Counted from the stretch's first letter, positions 22,771 to 31,889 are shown. The stretch: DNA of 64,000 bases from JAPLJU01 sp036725345 (GCA_036725345.1 DAIMEJ010000007.1:62001-126000); one strand, 5' to 3'. Translations and numbers: made by a program. Notes: a model not told the origin generated them from the letters alone.

Positions 22771-23455
22771 GCGGGTGATCAAGTCCAGCAATGTCGAGAT
22801 CGGCGCCGAGGTGTTGAAGTCCGGAGACACCGGACCGCCCAAATTTATCCGAACCGACTTTTCCCCCGGGCAGGCGCCTCTGCGCGGGCCTCAGAAGACG
22901 CGGAACCGGCTGGACGAGCTTCGCGCCGAAACGGAGAAGAGGGGCCGCGCGGCGCAGGGCGAAGCCTATGAGAGGGGCTTCGCGGACGGGAGCGCGAAGG
23001 AGCGGAGAGAACTCTCGGAGGCCATCAAGACGGCCGTGTCTCTCATCCTGGAGCTGGAGTACATCCGCCGGGAAACGCTCGAACGGATGGAGATGAGAAT
23101 TCTGGACCTGGCCTTCGCGATTGCCGCCAAAGTCATTCACGAGGAACCCAGGGCGAACCCCGAGGTCGTCGTCCGCGTGCTCAAGGCGGCCATCCACAAC
23201 CTCACCGACCGGGACGGAATCCGGATCCACGTGAATCCGAAAGATCACGACTACCTCGTCGGCATCAATCCCGAGGCCCTGAAGGAGGTCGAGGGGCTGC
23301 GGAATGCCGTCTTCGTCAAAGACGAAGGAATCAAGAGAGGGGGGACTCTCATTGAAACCGCTTTCGGCGAAGTGGATGCAAGGCTGGAGGAGCAACTGAG
23401 CGAGATCGGCAAAGCCTTCGTGCAGGGGAACCCCGCCGACGATGAGGGGACGTAA
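22763..23455 (+). CDS. fliH: Flagellar export stator protein FliH
   Basis: A 230-residue cytoplasmic regulator that dimerises and binds the FliI ATPase. It has a charged central coiled-coil region (AETEKRGRAAQGEAYERGFADG) with the GxxxG-like spacing common in FliH, and the C-terminal domain (IRIHVNPKDHDYLVG, GGTLIETAFGEVDARLEEQL). The TTG at 22763 overlaps fliG by eight bases and has GAGGA upstream; a GTG at 22775 is an alternative. Between fliG and fliI as usual. Confidence 0.9.
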   Translation: MSKRVIKSSNVEIGAEVLKSGDTGPPKFIRTDFSPGQAPLRGPQKTRNRLDELRAETEKRGRAAQGEAYERGFADGSAKERRELSEAIKTAVSLILELEYIRRETLERMEMRILDLAFAIAAKVIHEEPRANPEVVVRVLKAAIHNLTDRDGIRIHVNPKDHDYLVGINPEALKEVEGLRNAVFVKDEGIKRGGTLIETAFGEVDARLEEQLSEIGKAFVQGNPADDEGT

Positions 23456-24899
23456 CGATACGATGGACGGCCAGCCGGGCACAATGAGAACCTATCCGGG
23501 CGAATTCGATTTCACCCGCTATTACCGGATCCTGGACCGGCTCGACCCCATCCGGGTGAACGGGAAGGTGACGGAGGTCATCGGTTTGATGGTTGAGGGC
23601 CACGGGCCGGCCACGTTCGTCGGGGAGATGTGTCATATCGAATCCAGCGGGGGGAACAGGCCTCTGAGGGCCGAGGTGGTGGGTTTCAGGAGGGGCAAAG
23701 TGCTTCTCATGCCCCTGGACGACATGAAGGGGATCGGACCCGGGTGCCGTATCATCTCCCTCGGGAAAAGGGCCGTCGTGAGAGTCGGTCCGGAACTCCT
23801 CGGCCGGGTCCTTGACGGCATCGGAAACCCCATCGATGACGGGGGAGGCCTTTCCTGGGAGGAGGAATACCCCCTTTACGCGGAGCCGATCAATCCCCTC
23901 AAGCGGGGGCGCATTTCGCAGGCCATGGATCTCGGCATCCGCTCCGTCAACGCCCTTCTTTCCTGCGGCAAGGGGCAGAAGATGGGGATTTTCTCAGGCT
24001 CCGGCGTGGGGAAGAGTATTCTGCTCGGGATGATCGCGCGTTACACGCAGGCCGATGTGAACGTCATCGCTCTCATCGGTGAGCGGGGACGGGAGGTCCG
24101 GGAGTTCATCGAAAAGAATTTGAGCAAGGAAGGGCTGGCCCGTTCCGTTGTCGTCGTGGCCACCTCGGACCGGCATCCCCTGATCCGGATGAGAGCCGCC
24201 TACATGGCCACGGCCATCGCGGAATATTTCAGGGATCGGGGGAAGGATGTCCTGCTGATGGTCGATTCCCTGACACGATTTGCCATGGCCCAGAGAGAGG
24301 TCGGGCTCTCCGTGGGGGAGCCTCCGGCGACGAAGGGGTACACGCCGTCCGTGTTCAGCCTGATGCCGAAACTGCTGGAACGCGTCGGGGCCGTGGAGGG
24401 GAAGGGCAGCATCACGGGCCTCTACAATGTCCTGGTCGAGGGGGATGACTTCAATGAGCCCATTTCAGACGCTGCCCGATCCATTCTTGACGGGCATCTG
24501 TCGCTCTCCCGGGCGCTCGCGTCGAAGAACCATTATCCGGCGTTGGACATCCTCGACAGCGTCAGCCGTGTCATGATCGACATCGTCGACGACAAGCAGC
24601 GTGCGAAAGCCAATGAGGTCATCGACATCATGGCCACTTATAGGAAGGCGGAGGATCTCATCAACATCGGCGCCTATGTGGAAGGAAGCAATCCCGGGAT
24701 CGATCATGCCATCCGGATGATTGATCGGGTCAACCGTTTTCTCAGGCAGGATATCGGCGAGCGGGTGGATTTCGAGGAAAGCAGGCGGGCGCTCTTTTCG
24801 CTCTTTGATGACGAGACGCCGGCGAAAACCCGGGCCGGGGCGCGTGCGGCGGAAGAAGCGTCGGGCCGCCGCATGTTGAAAGAGGAGCACCGAACTTAA
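23442..24899 (+). CDS. fliI: Flagellum-specific ATPase FliI
   Basis: The type III export ATPase, 485 residues from the first ATG. Walker A is FSGSGVGKS, followed by IALIGERGREVREF, the Walker B region (DVLLMVDSLTRFAMAQREVGL) and GEPPATKGYTPSVF, all typical of the F1-beta-like flagellar ATPases. The ATG at 23442 overlaps fliH by 14 bases; ATG at 23463 is also possible and the N-terminal 7 residues are not conserved. It works with FliH and FliJ, which flank it. Confidence 0.97.
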   Translation: MRGRNDTMDGQPGTMRTYPGEFDFTRYYRILDRLDPIRVNGKVTEVIGLMVEGHGPATFVGEMCHIESSGGNRPLRAEVVGFRRGKVLLMPLDDMKGIGPGCRIISLGKRAVVRVGPELLGRVLDGIGNPIDDGGGLSWEEEYPLYAEPINPLKRGRISQAMDLGIRSVNALLSCGKGQKMGIFSGSGVGKSILLGMIARYTQADVNVIALIGERGREVREFIEKNLSKEGLARSVVVVATSDRHPLIRMRAAYMATAIAEYFRDRGKDVLLMVDSLTRFAMAQREVGLSVGEPPATKGYTPSVFSLMPKLLERVGAVEGKGSITGLYNVLVEGDDFNEPISDAARSILDGHLSLSRALASKNHYPALDILDSVSRVMIDIVDDKQRAKANEVIDIMATYRKAEDLINIGAYVEGSNPGIDHAIRMIDRVNRFLRQDIGERVDFEESRRALFSLFDDETPAKTRAGARAAEEASGRRMLKEEHRT

Positions 24900-24913
24900 C
24901 CGGGGGGTGAGCC

Positions 24914-25378
24914 GTGTTTCGGTTCAATCTGGAGACCCTTTTGAAATACCGGACGATGCTCGAGGAAAGGACGATGCTGGAGTTTTCCGAGAAAGCCCGG
25001 ATCCTGGATAGGGAGAAAAAGTCGCTGGACGACATCACGCGCCGGCGGGGGGCCGTTCTGCTGCAGTTCCTGGAGAAGCAGCGCGGCGACCTGAGTTCCG
25101 CCGATGTTTCCGCCTTCGTTTCCTATATCCACGAACTGAAGCGCCGGCAGCAGGAACAGGACGTCGTTGTTCGCCGTGCCGAGGCGGAAACGGAACAGAA
25201 GCGCAGGGCCCTCGTGGAGGCGATGAAAAAAAGAAAAGTCATGGAGACACTCAGGGAAAAGAAATTTCAGGCCTACCGGTCTGATCGGCAGTTGAAGGAA
25301 TTCAAAGAGACGGACGAGATAGGGATCATCGGTCATGGGAAAAAAGGGTTACGCGAAGAAATGGATCGTCGGTCTTGA
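24914..25378 (+). CDS. fliJ: Flagellar export protein FliJ
   Basis: A 154-residue almost wholly helical coiled-coil protein (FRFNLETLLKYRTMLEERTM, then long Lys/Glu/Arg-rich heptads; AEAETEQKRRALVEAMKKRK), which is the FliJ pattern. It links the FliI ring to FlhA and escorts chaperones. GTG start at 24914 after a G-rich ribosome site. Its end overlaps the next gene by 44 bases. Sequence identity in this family is low, so assignment rests on form and position after fliI. Confidence 0.9.
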   Translation: MFRFNLETLLKYRTMLEERTMLEFSEKARILDREKKSLDDITRRRGAVLLQFLEKQRGDLSSADVSAFVSYIHELKRRQQEQDVVVRRAEAETEQKRRALVEAMKKRKVMETLREKKFQAYRSDRQLKEFKETDEIGIIGHGKKGLREEMDRRS

Positions 25379-25952
25379 GATCCTCCTGGTGGGTTTTGTG
25401 GCCGTTAAAATACTCGCCCTTGCGGGTGTCTTCCATCAGGCGGGATCCGCCGATCCCGTTTTCCTGAATACCGACCGGGCGATGGCGGAGTCTCCCGCCG
25501 CTACGGCGGGCGGTGCCGATGCGAAGGACACAACGGCGGATCCGCTGGCCAAGGAGCGTAAGCTTCTTTCTTTGCTCCACGAAAGGGAGCGTCAACTGAC
25601 GGTGCGGGAGTCGGCCCTGAAGGAGGAAGAAAAAAGACTGCTGGGCCTCAAGCAGGAGGTGTCGCTCAGGATAGAGACGCTCAAGGGCCTCGAGGAAAAA
25701 TTAACGGGCCTGCTGGAACATTCGAAGGCTTTTGAAGACAAGCGGTACAGGGATCTCGCCAGCGTTTACGAGCAGACGCCGCCGGCGCAGGCGGGCCCCA
25801 TGCTGGAGAGGCTGGACAGGAAAATTGCGGCAGGCATCATCATGAACATGAAGAGCAAAAAGGCCGGCGCCGTCTGGGGCCACATCAGCCCTCAGAAGGC
25901 CGCCGAGATTACGCGGGAGATCACACAGTCGTCGAAACAGCAGGAAGAGTAA
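25335..25952 (+). CDS. MotE-like flagellar protein with MgtE N-domain
   Basis: A 205-residue protein with one transmembrane segment (about 12-32: LEILLVGFVAVKILALAGVF), a linker, a coiled coil (about 75-130) and a C-terminal MgtE-N-like domain (YEQTPPAQAGPMLERLDRKI, ISPQKAAEITREI). Proteins of this layout follow fliJ in many bacteria and are called MotE or YlxF; MotE of rhizobia acts as a periplasmic chaperone for the stator-associated MotC. motC is not seen here. The topology suggests a periplasmic C-terminus. The 44-base overlap with fliJ indicates coupling. A terminator follows. Confidence 0.85.
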   Translation: MGKKGYAKKWIVGLEILLVGFVAVKILALAGVFHQAGSADPVFLNTDRAMAESPAATAGGADAKDTTADPLAKERKLLSLLHERERQLTVRESALKEEEKRLLGLKQEVSLRIETLKGLEEKLTGLLEHSKAFEDKRYRDLASVYEQTPPAQAGPMLERLDRKIAAGIIMNMKSKKAGAVWGHISPQKAAEITREITQSSKQQEE

Positions 25953-25991
25953 AACAAAGGACACCTTCTTCATCACACCTCCTTCTCCTTC

Positions 25992-26034
25992 GGGCCCTGA
26001 GACCTATCGCATGTCGCAGGGCCCTTTTTATTTT
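25992..26034 (+). terminator. Rho-independent terminator after motE
   Basis: Stem GGGCCCTG at 25992-25999 with CAGGGCCC at 26017-26024, a 17-base loop, then TTTTTATTTT. It ends the flgB-motE operon. Confidence 0.9.
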
Positions 26035-26301
26035 CAACGGACTGTCTCTCACAGGCACTCGATCGGAATTCCGGATGACGAAATTAAGCGCCTTTTTGGC
26101 AAACAATTTGTTGTTGCATGTCTCTTTCAGCCGCCCCTCCGTATTTCCGATCCTCCGAACTTCCGATCCCTTTGACGGCGGGTATTTTTTTTACGGCTCC
26201 CCCGGGAATCGATAGGCAACTTTTTCCTTTTGCAGGGCCGCCCTGTCCGCGGTCATTTTCCAACTATCAAATATTACTCACGAATTTTAATGCCGGAGGA
26301 A

Positions 26302-26317
26302 TGGCATACGCGTTGCT
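26302..26317 (+). promoter_or_regulatory. Sigma-54 promoter of the fliK-flgD-flgE operon
   Basis: TGGCAT-ACGCG-TTGCT with correct ten-base spacing between GG and GC. Predicted start near 26328, 22 bases before the ATG at 26350; this fixes the fliK start. Confidence 0.88.
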
Positions 26318-26349
26318 CTTCCCTGAAGTCAAATCGATCGAGGTATGCC

Positions 26350-27609
26350 ATGAACCCGATGGTGACATCTTTTATAGCAAAACTGGGGGAGGCCGTGCTG
26401 AGTGAAGGCATTCAGGGGGTGAAGAATGCCGCGACACAGAAAAACTCGCGCGGCAAGAAAGGCGGTTCTGACAAAGAAGACCTATCGTCATTCGCGAACA
26501 TTCTCGCAGGGACGGCGGCGAAAACGATGTCACAGAAGAAAGTCGCCGGCGGAAAAGCGGCGGGGTCCTCGAATCCGGCGGGCGAACTGCGAGAGGGCCT
26601 TGCGGGAACCCAGAGGCTTGAAGGTGCGAAGGCCTTCGTCCGCGAGGCGGCATCCGAATCCCTGAAAGGCGAGGAAAAGGCCCGGACCCTGGCCTCCGTG
26701 AGCGAATCGCTCAAGACGGAAGCGGCTGATGCGGGGAGCCGTCGGTTCCGGAAAAGTCAGCTCCAGTCGGCTGTCAGAGCGGGCGCGGCGGAAGAGAAGT
26801 TTGATGCCTCCGGAGCCCTGCTCAATCGAATACAGGGTGTCAAGACGCCGAAATCATCCCTCGCCGGAGTGTCCGAATTTTCTCAACAGAGGGGGAAGAT
26901 CGACAAGGGGGCCCTGAGCGCAGACAGGACACAGGCGAGGGAGGCGGGTGCATCGAGGGGGCAGAAAAGAACCGAAGCTGGCCGGCCGGAAGCACACCGA
27001 TCCGATGCTGCGAACATCAAAGACAGGGCAGAGGGCGCAAAAGCCCCCGTCAACGAGGGCCGGGCATCGGCGACTGACGGCGTGAACCGTCAGGAGGACC
27101 ATTTCGCCAACGTCTCACAGGCGAGGACCGGTTCCGCCACCGGCCGGGTGTCGGAAAACACAGGACCGCTGAGGCCGCAGGTCATCATCCCGCAGGTCGT
27201 GGAGGGTGCAAGCCACCTCCTTCGCAGCGGGTCCGGCCGGGTGACCATCACCCTCCACCCGCCGCAACTCGGCACCATCGACATGGACATCCAGGTCCGG
27301 GACAACAAGGTCAGCATGCTGATGCTGGCGGACAACCATGAGGTCAAACAGGTGCTCGAATCGAGCCTCACACATCTCCGCAACGCCCTGAGCGAGCAGG
27401 GGCTCCAGGTCGATCGGGTGGACGTCCTTGTCCAGGACAGGTCGGGCAATGAATTTGCCGGGCTGCTGCATGAACGCGGATCTTCCGCCGAAGGCCGCGG
27501 GCAGGTCGGAGGCGGCGGGCAGAGCGGCCCGGGGGCGGAGGCGGGCCCGGATGAGTTGCGGCGAAGCATGGACGCCGACGAATCGAGGCTGGTCAACATT
27601 TTTGCGTGA
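26350..27609 (+). CDS. fliK: Flagellar hook-length control protein FliK
   Basis: A 419-residue exported ruler that stops hook growth and switches FlhB specificity. The N-terminal two-thirds is low-complexity and rich in Ala, Gly, Ser, Lys and Glu. The folded C-terminal domain (about 275-375) carries the FliK core, GSGRVTITLHPPQLGTIDMD, then VLESSLTHLRNALSEQGLQV, followed by a Gly-rich tail. The ATG at 26350 is chosen because of the GAGG before it and the sigma-54 promoter immediately upstream. A second FliK-like protein is encoded at 43253. Confidence 0.94.
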   Translation: MNPMVTSFIAKLGEAVLSEGIQGVKNAATQKNSRGKKGGSDKEDLSSFANILAGTAAKTMSQKKVAGGKAAGSSNPAGELREGLAGTQRLEGAKAFVREAASESLKGEEKARTLASVSESLKTEAADAGSRRFRKSQLQSAVRAGAAEEKFDASGALLNRIQGVKTPKSSLAGVSEFSQQRGKIDKGALSADRTQAREAGASRGQKRTEAGRPEAHRSDAANIKDRAEGAKAPVNEGRASATDGVNRQEDHFANVSQARTGSATGRVSENTGPLRPQVIIPQVVEGASHLLRSGSGRVTITLHPPQLGTIDMDIQVRDNKVSMLMLADNHEVKQVLESSLTHLRNALSEQGLQVDRVDVLVQDRSGNEFAGLLHERGSSAEGRGQVGGGGQSGPGAEAGPDELRRSMDADESRLVNIFA

Positions 27610-27639
27610 TGGAACGAAGACGGGAGAAAGGATAGGAAG

Positions 27640-28305
27640 ATGGCAGGACTGTGGATTGAAGACACAACAACCGTGACGAGCGCCGCAAGCAGTAAAAACA
27701 GCATGTCCACCGACCGGGTCATGGGCAAGGAGGAGTTTCTGAAAATGCTCATCGCCCAGCTCAAGAACCAGAATCCTCTGAACCCCCTCGACGGGACGGA
27801 ATTTACGGCGCAACTGGCCCAGTTCTCGAGCCTCGAGCAGCTGCAGAACGTCTACACCGAGCTGAAGGCCCTGAGCCAGAGGCAGGCATCGCTGAACAAC
27901 AGCCACCTCGTCAGCCTCATCGGCCAGGAGGTCACCTTGAGGGGCAATGCCTTCACGGCGAGCGGGGAGCCCGTCGGGCTGACCTATGATCTTGGGGGGG
28001 ATGCCGCCCGTGTCTGGGTGAGAATCTATGACCAGCAGGGCGGTCTCGTGGATACCGTCACAGCCCAGAATCAGGGATGCGGCACGAATGCCGTCACCTG
28101 GTCGAACACGCGCAACCTCACGGGGAACTTCACTTTTGACGTGACGGCGATCGACAGGGCGGGGGATGCCGTGTCCGTTTCCGGTGTCACGCGCGGCATC
28201 GTCACCGGCGTTAATTTCCGCGAGGATACGCCCTGCCTGATGGTCGATGGGAGAGAGGTCTCCATCACGGACGTCCTCTCCGTGGTCAGGCCGGCAAGGG
28301 GTTAA
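27640..28305 (+). CDS. flgD: Flagellar hook-capping protein FlgD
   Basis: A 221-residue scaffold needed for hook polymerisation, lost after the hook is built. Family core: MGKEEFLKMLIAQLKNQNPL, then NPLDGTEFTAQLAQFSSLEQ and SLIGQEV. The C-terminal part folds as the FlgD Ig-like and tudor-like domains (VWVRIYDQQGGLVDTV). Between fliK and flgE, the standard order. Confidence 0.96.
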   Translation: MAGLWIEDTTTVTSAASSKNSMSTDRVMGKEEFLKMLIAQLKNQNPLNPLDGTEFTAQLAQFSSLEQLQNVYTELKALSQRQASLNNSHLVSLIGQEVTLRGNAFTASGEPVGLTYDLGGDAARVWVRIYDQQGGLVDTVTAQNQGCGTNAVTWSNTRNLTGNFTFDVTAIDRAGDAVSVSGVTRGIVTGVNFREDTPCLMVDGREVSITDVLSVVRPARG

Positions 28306-28335
28306 CAGATCAAATACACTGGGAGGTTATAGAAA

Positions 28336-29553
28336 ATGAGTAGCGCAATGTGGATTGCCATCACCGGACTCAACGCCACGTCGAGGCAGTTGGACGTCAT
28401 CGGCAATAACGTGACCAACGCCAACACGATGGGGTACAAGGCCGGGAGGATGTATTTTGCAAACGTTTTGAGCCAGAATTTGATGACGGGCACCTCCTCC
28501 GGTATCGGTCAGGTCGGCCAAGGGGTCATGATCGCCGATATCTCGACGCAGTTCAGCCAGGGCTCCCTGGAGACGACGGGCAGCGTCCTGGACATGGCCA
28601 TCGACGGCGAGGGGTTCTTCGTGGTGGAGGACATTGAGAATTCAAGGTTCTACACGAGAGCGGGCGCCTTCCGCGTCGACGAAGACGGCTACATCATCGA
28701 CACCAACGGCTATCGCGTTCAGGGATACGACTACTTCAGCGCCACGCCGAACGCCATCGGTGACATCAACGTCCGGAACGCCCATTCAGAACCGACCGCG
28801 ACAGCAGAGTTCCAGACCGGCATGAACCTCAACGCCGATACCGAGGCCGGAGGGGTCTTCGTCTCTTCCGTCACGATTTACGACAGCCTCGGGGCCCAGC
28901 ACAGCCTTTCGATCACCTTCACCAAGAACGCCGCCGCAGGGACATGGGATTTCGCGGCTGATCTGGACGGCGTCGCCGCGACGGCGCAATCGGACAACCA
29001 GTTTGTCTTTGACGCGGACGGCAATCTGGTCGGCGCGGCCGACGTGACCTTCACCTTCGCGGCGCCCGCGAACGGGGGTGAAATCGGGACAGGCGGCGTC
29101 GTGAACTGGGATATCGAGGGTGCCACGTCGGAGGCCGTGACGGGCTATGCGAGCAACTCCGTCGTCCGGACCATCTACGCCGACGGCTACCCCGCCGGGT
29201 TCCTGCGAAGTGTCGTCATCGGAACGGACGGGACCGTGAGCGGTTTCTTCACCAATGCCCAGACGGTCGCCCTCGGTCAGGTCCTCCTGGCGAGTTTCGC
29301 GAACCCCTGGGAACTCGACAAGATGGGGCAGAACCTCTTTGCCGAGAGCCTCCTCTCCGGTCAGGCGGTGATCAACGCCCCCGGAACGGCGGGCCTCGGG
29401 GAACTCATCTCATACTCGCTGGAGCAGTCGAACACCGATCTCAGCACGGAGTTCGTCAACATGATCACGGCGCAAAGGGCCTATCAGGCCTGTACCAAGG
29501 TCATCACCACGGCGGACCAGATGCTCGAGACGCTCATGAGCGTCAAACGATAG
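28336..29553 (+). CDS. flgE: Flagellar hook protein FlgE
   Basis: 405 residues, near the usual length. The N-terminal rod-hook motif is MWIAITGLNATSRQLDVIGN with NVTNANTMGYK, and the C-terminal helix is NTDLSTEFVNMITAQRAYQA. The central domains are acidic and Gly/Ala/Thr-rich as in hook proteins. It is exported and polymerises under the FlgD cap. Spaced 30 bases from flgD with GGGAGG upstream. Confidence 0.97.
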   Translation: MSSAMWIAITGLNATSRQLDVIGNNVTNANTMGYKAGRMYFANVLSQNLMTGTSSGIGQVGQGVMIADISTQFSQGSLETTGSVLDMAIDGEGFFVVEDIENSRFYTRAGAFRVDEDGYIIDTNGYRVQGYDYFSATPNAIGDINVRNAHSEPTATAEFQTGMNLNADTEAGGVFVSSVTIYDSLGAQHSLSITFTKNAAAGTWDFAADLDGVAATAQSDNQFVFDADGNLVGAADVTFTFAAPANGGEIGTGGVVNWDIEGATSEAVTGYASNSVVRTIYADGYPAGFLRSVVIGTDGTVSGFFTNAQTVALGQVLLASFANPWELDKMGQNLFAESLLSGQAVINAPGTAGLGELISYSLEQSNTDLSTEFVNMITAQRAYQACTKVITTADQMLETLMSVKR

Positions 29554-29622
29554 CGGATGAGGCACGACGGCGGCGGGGCTTCCCGGCGCCGGAAATGACG
29601 TCAAATTTATGACAAACTCAAA

Positions 29623-29716
29623 CCCCGCGCGGCGCTTTGCTCCGCGGGGATAACCTCCCGGATTGCAATGCAATTCCTGCGGGGTGACGAGCGGACGCCC
29701 TCACCCCGCGGGAATT
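29623..29716 (+). terminator. Tandem GC-rich hairpins after flgE
   Basis: The first hairpin is CCCCGCG at 29623-29629 with CGCGGGG at 29643-29649. The second is a 16-base arm at 29672-29687 pairing at 15 of 16 positions with 29701-29716. Neither has a T run, so they are not classic terminators, but they could protect the flgE transcript 3' end or act with Rho. Function is inference. Confidence 0.5.
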
Positions 29717-29728
29717 CGACATTCCCGC
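29708..29728 (+). promoter_or_regulatory. Inverted repeat upstream of the fliL sigma-54 promoter
   Basis: GCGGGAAT-TCGAC-ATTCCCGC, a perfect 8-5-8 inverted repeat centred 88 bases before the promoter GG. Position fits an activator-binding enhancer, but it overlaps the right arm of a hairpin, so the role is uncertain. Confidence 0.35.
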
Positions 29729-29804
29729 ACAGGCCCGGTCGACCCCCTGTCTTCCTGCAGGCGGTAGGCCCGGGTGTCCGCCTTTGGATCCCATCTCAAC
29801 CGAT

Positions 29805-29820
29805 TGGTATGGAAATTGCT
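29805..29820 (+). promoter_or_regulatory. Sigma-54 promoter of the fliL-flhA operon
   Basis: TGGTAT-GGAAA-TTGCT with ten-base GG-GC spacing. It differs from the site at 13313 by one base in the spacer. The predicted start is near 29831, leaving a leader of about 97 bases before fliL. Confidence 0.82.
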
Positions 29821-29927
29821 GAAACAAGATATGTCCTTTCGTACCTGGCAAGGCCCGCGATTTTAACGATTAACTTATTGAATTAATTATATCTATGCTG
29901 ACTAAGAGATTCGAATAAGGGGTTTCT

Positions 29928-30425
29928 ATGGCGCAGGTGAGGGACAGTTACGCCCAGAAAGATGAAATGGCGGTGGAGGAGACGGGGCAGAAAAAGAAGT
30001 CCTACCGCAAGTGGTTTTTCATCGGTCTTCTGGTGACGGCCCTCCTGGCCGGGGGTGTCCTGGGGGGGAAGTACTTGATGGACCAGTTAACGGCGAAAAA
30101 GGCGGCGCAGAAAAACGCGAAAGCCGCAACAGTGTGGCCGATGGACACCTTCATCGTCAATCTGATGGACAATGGTGGTGAAAGATACCTGAAGGTGGTT
30201 TTGCAGCTCGAGCTCTCCGATCCGGAAGCCGTGGCGGAATTGAAAGAGATAAAACCCAAGATCCGCGATGCGGTCCTCGGTATCCTGTCGTCGAAGTCCC
30301 TGAAGGACATATCGACGACCGAGGGAAAGCAGCGGTTAAAGGAAGAGATTTCCCATCGGTTGAACGGCTACTTGAGCACGGGGAAGATCCTTCAGGTCTA
30401 CTTTACCGATTTCGTGATTCAGTGA
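29928..30425 (+). CDS. fliL: Flagellar basal body-associated protein FliL
   Basis: A 165-residue inner membrane protein with a short cytoplasmic head, one transmembrane segment (about 30-50: FFIGLLVTALLAGGVLGG) and a periplasmic domain of stomatin-like fold (RYLKVVLQLELSDPEAVAEL, ending LQVYFTDFVIQ). It surrounds stators and supports torque. First gene of the switch and export operon, directly before fliM as usual. A distant paralogue is encoded after fliA at 40295. Confidence 0.94.
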   Translation: MAQVRDSYAQKDEMAVEETGQKKKSYRKWFFIGLLVTALLAGGVLGGKYLMDQLTAKKAAQKNAKAATVWPMDTFIVNLMDNGGERYLKVVLQLELSDPEAVAELKEIKPKIRDAVLGILSSKSLKDISTTEGKQRLKEEISHRLNGYLSTGKILQVYFTDFVIQ

Positions 30426-30453
30426 GGAAGGCGCAAGACCGGTACGCAGGGAT

Positions 30454-31455
30454 ATGTCGAACATCCTGTCGCAGGAAGAAGTCGATGTCCTTTTGAAAGG
30501 GATATCGGTCGGTGAGATCGACACGACGGGGCAGGGCGCCAAAGAGCCCTACGCCGTCGTCCCCTATGATCTCGTCAACCGGGATAAAGTATTGCAGAGC
30601 CGGTTGCCGGGCCTCGAAATGATGGCCGAGCGGTTTGCCCGGATCTGCAGGATCACCCTGGCCGCTCTGCTTCGGGAAGGGGTCCAGGTCAGCGTCCTCT
30701 CCGTGGAATCGGTAAAGTTCGGGGAATTTTTAAAAACGCACACCGTGCCCACCAGCCTGAACATCTTTCGCATAGACCCGCTGAGAGGATCGGCTCTCTT
30801 CGTCGTGGAGTCCAAGATCGTCTTCACCTTCGTGGACCTGCTCTTCGGGGGAAGGGGTGAGGCGACGTACAGGGTCGAAGGCAGGGAGTTCACGGCCATT
30901 GAAAACAAGATCATCCGGAAAATCGTCCTCGGTGCCCTCGGGGACCTCGAGAAGGCCCTCAAGGACATCCTGAACGTCAAGGTGGTTCACCAGCGTTCCG
31001 AGTACAACCCGCAGTTTGCCCAGGTCGTCACGCCGTCTGATACGGTGATTGTCATCCATTACGAAGTCGAGATGGAATGCGCCGCGGGTTCCATGTTCCT
31101 CTGTATCCCCTACGCCGTTCTGGAACCCGTGCGTGAAAAGCTCCAGTCGGGATACCAGGGGGATCATCTCGAGATCGACCAGGAGTGGGCTAGAAGGTTC
31201 AGGGGGGGGCTCATGGCGTCCAGGGTGGAACTCATCGCCGAACTGGGGCGGGCGGAGATCACCATGAAGGATGTGCTGGGGCTCAAGAAAGGGGACGTGG
31301 TCCTCCTGGATCGTTTCCGAACGGACAATCTTGAAATCCTCGTGGAGGGCATCCTCAAGTTTCACGGGTGCCCGGGGGTTTTCCGCGGGAACAAAGCCGT
31401 GCAGATTTCTGATACCCTGTCGGGGAGAGAGGTTCATCATGATGGAACAGAGTGA
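30454..31455 (+). CDS. fliM: Flagellar motor switch protein FliM
   Basis: A 333-residue C-ring component that receives CheY-P. The N-terminal CheY-binding peptide is LSQEEVDVLLKGI, a variant of the common LSQDEIDALL. The CheC-like middle domain (GREFTAIENKIIRKIVLGAL) and the C-terminal SpoA domain (RAEITMKDVLGLKKGDVVLL) are complete. The end overlaps the fliN start by 17 bases. Confidence 0.97.
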   Translation: MSNILSQEEVDVLLKGISVGEIDTTGQGAKEPYAVVPYDLVNRDKVLQSRLPGLEMMAERFARICRITLAALLREGVQVSVLSVESVKFGEFLKTHTVPTSLNIFRIDPLRGSALFVVESKIVFTFVDLLFGGRGEATYRVEGREFTAIENKIIRKIVLGALGDLEKALKDILNVKVVHQRSEYNPQFAQVVTPSDTVIVIHYEVEMECAAGSMFLCIPYAVLEPVREKLQSGYQGDHLEIDQEWARRFRGGLMASRVELIAELGRAEITMKDVLGLKKGDVVLLDRFRTDNLEILVEGILKFHGCPGVFRGNKAVQISDTLSGREVHHDGTE

Positions 31456-31882
31456 CTTCAAGGAAAAGAAAAACAGCGCCCAGGACGGCCTCGAAAGCAA
31501 ATCGGATTTAAGACCCCGGGCCGCTGCCGAGTATCATGACGATCCGGGAGGCGTGGACCCGAAGACCCAGGTCGACGAGATTCACTTCGGGGAGATCAAG
31601 AAAGACGCCTCCGGGCGGTCGGCCCTCGATCTCGATTTCGTTCTGGACATCCCGCTGACCCTGACCGTGGAGCTGGGGCGGAGCCGGATGCTCATCGGCG
31701 AGCTTCTGCAGCTGGGGCAGGGATCCGTCGTGGAGCTGACGAAGGCCGCCGGTGAACCTGTCGATGTCTATGTGAATCAGCGGCTGATCGCCAGGGGCGA
31801 GGTAGTCGTCGTGAATGAAAAATTCGGCATCCGTTTCACCGATATCGTTTCCCCGGCAGAGAGAATCCTCAAGCTGAAATGA
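31439..31882 (+). CDS. fliN: Flagellar motor switch protein FliN
   Basis: A 147-residue C-ring protein. The SpoA domain (about 65-145) has DIPLTLTVELGRSRM, LLQLGQGSVVEL, GEPVDVYVNQRLIARGEVVV and FGIRFTDIVSP. The first 60 residues are a charged linker. ATG at 31439 (or the next codon) follows GAGAGAGG; the longer open frame from 31271 lies within fliM and is a shadow. Overlap with fliM suggests coupling, matching their 1:3 complex. Confidence 0.96.
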   Translation: MMEQSDFKEKKNSAQDGLESKSDLRPRAAAEYHDDPGGVDPKTQVDEIHFGEIKKDASGRSALDLDFVLDIPLTLTVELGRSRMLIGELLQLGQGSVVELTKAAGEPVDVYVNQRLIARGEVVVVNEKFGIRFTDIVSPAERILKLK

Positions 31883-31889
31883 GGTCGTG

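Larger units (their letters stand above)
25953..26349 (+). other. Intergenic region between motE and fliK
   Basis: About 400 bases without a gene. It holds a Rho-independent terminator at 25992-26034, a more AT-rich stretch, and the fliK sigma-54 promoter at 26302. A CAGGG-CCG-CCCTG inverted repeat is at 26233-26245, 57 bases before the promoter. An open frame from 26230 runs into fliK but starts upstream of the predicted transcript, so it is not taken as coding. Confidence 0.7.
29554..29927 (+). other. Intergenic region between flgE and fliL
   Basis: About 370 bases without a convincing gene. It holds two GC-rich hairpins, an 8-5-8 inverted repeat, and a sigma-54 promoter at 29805, followed by an AT-rich leader of about 95 bases. 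A 72-codon open frame at 29668 crosses the hairpins and promoter and has no visible ribosome site, so I reject it. Confidence 0.7.

Noticed and set aside
26095..26118. TTTTTGGCAAACAATTTGTTG as a sigma-54 promoter
   Set aside because: The -24 GG is present, but the base pair ten bases on is GT rather than GC, and a perfect site lies 200 bases downstream.
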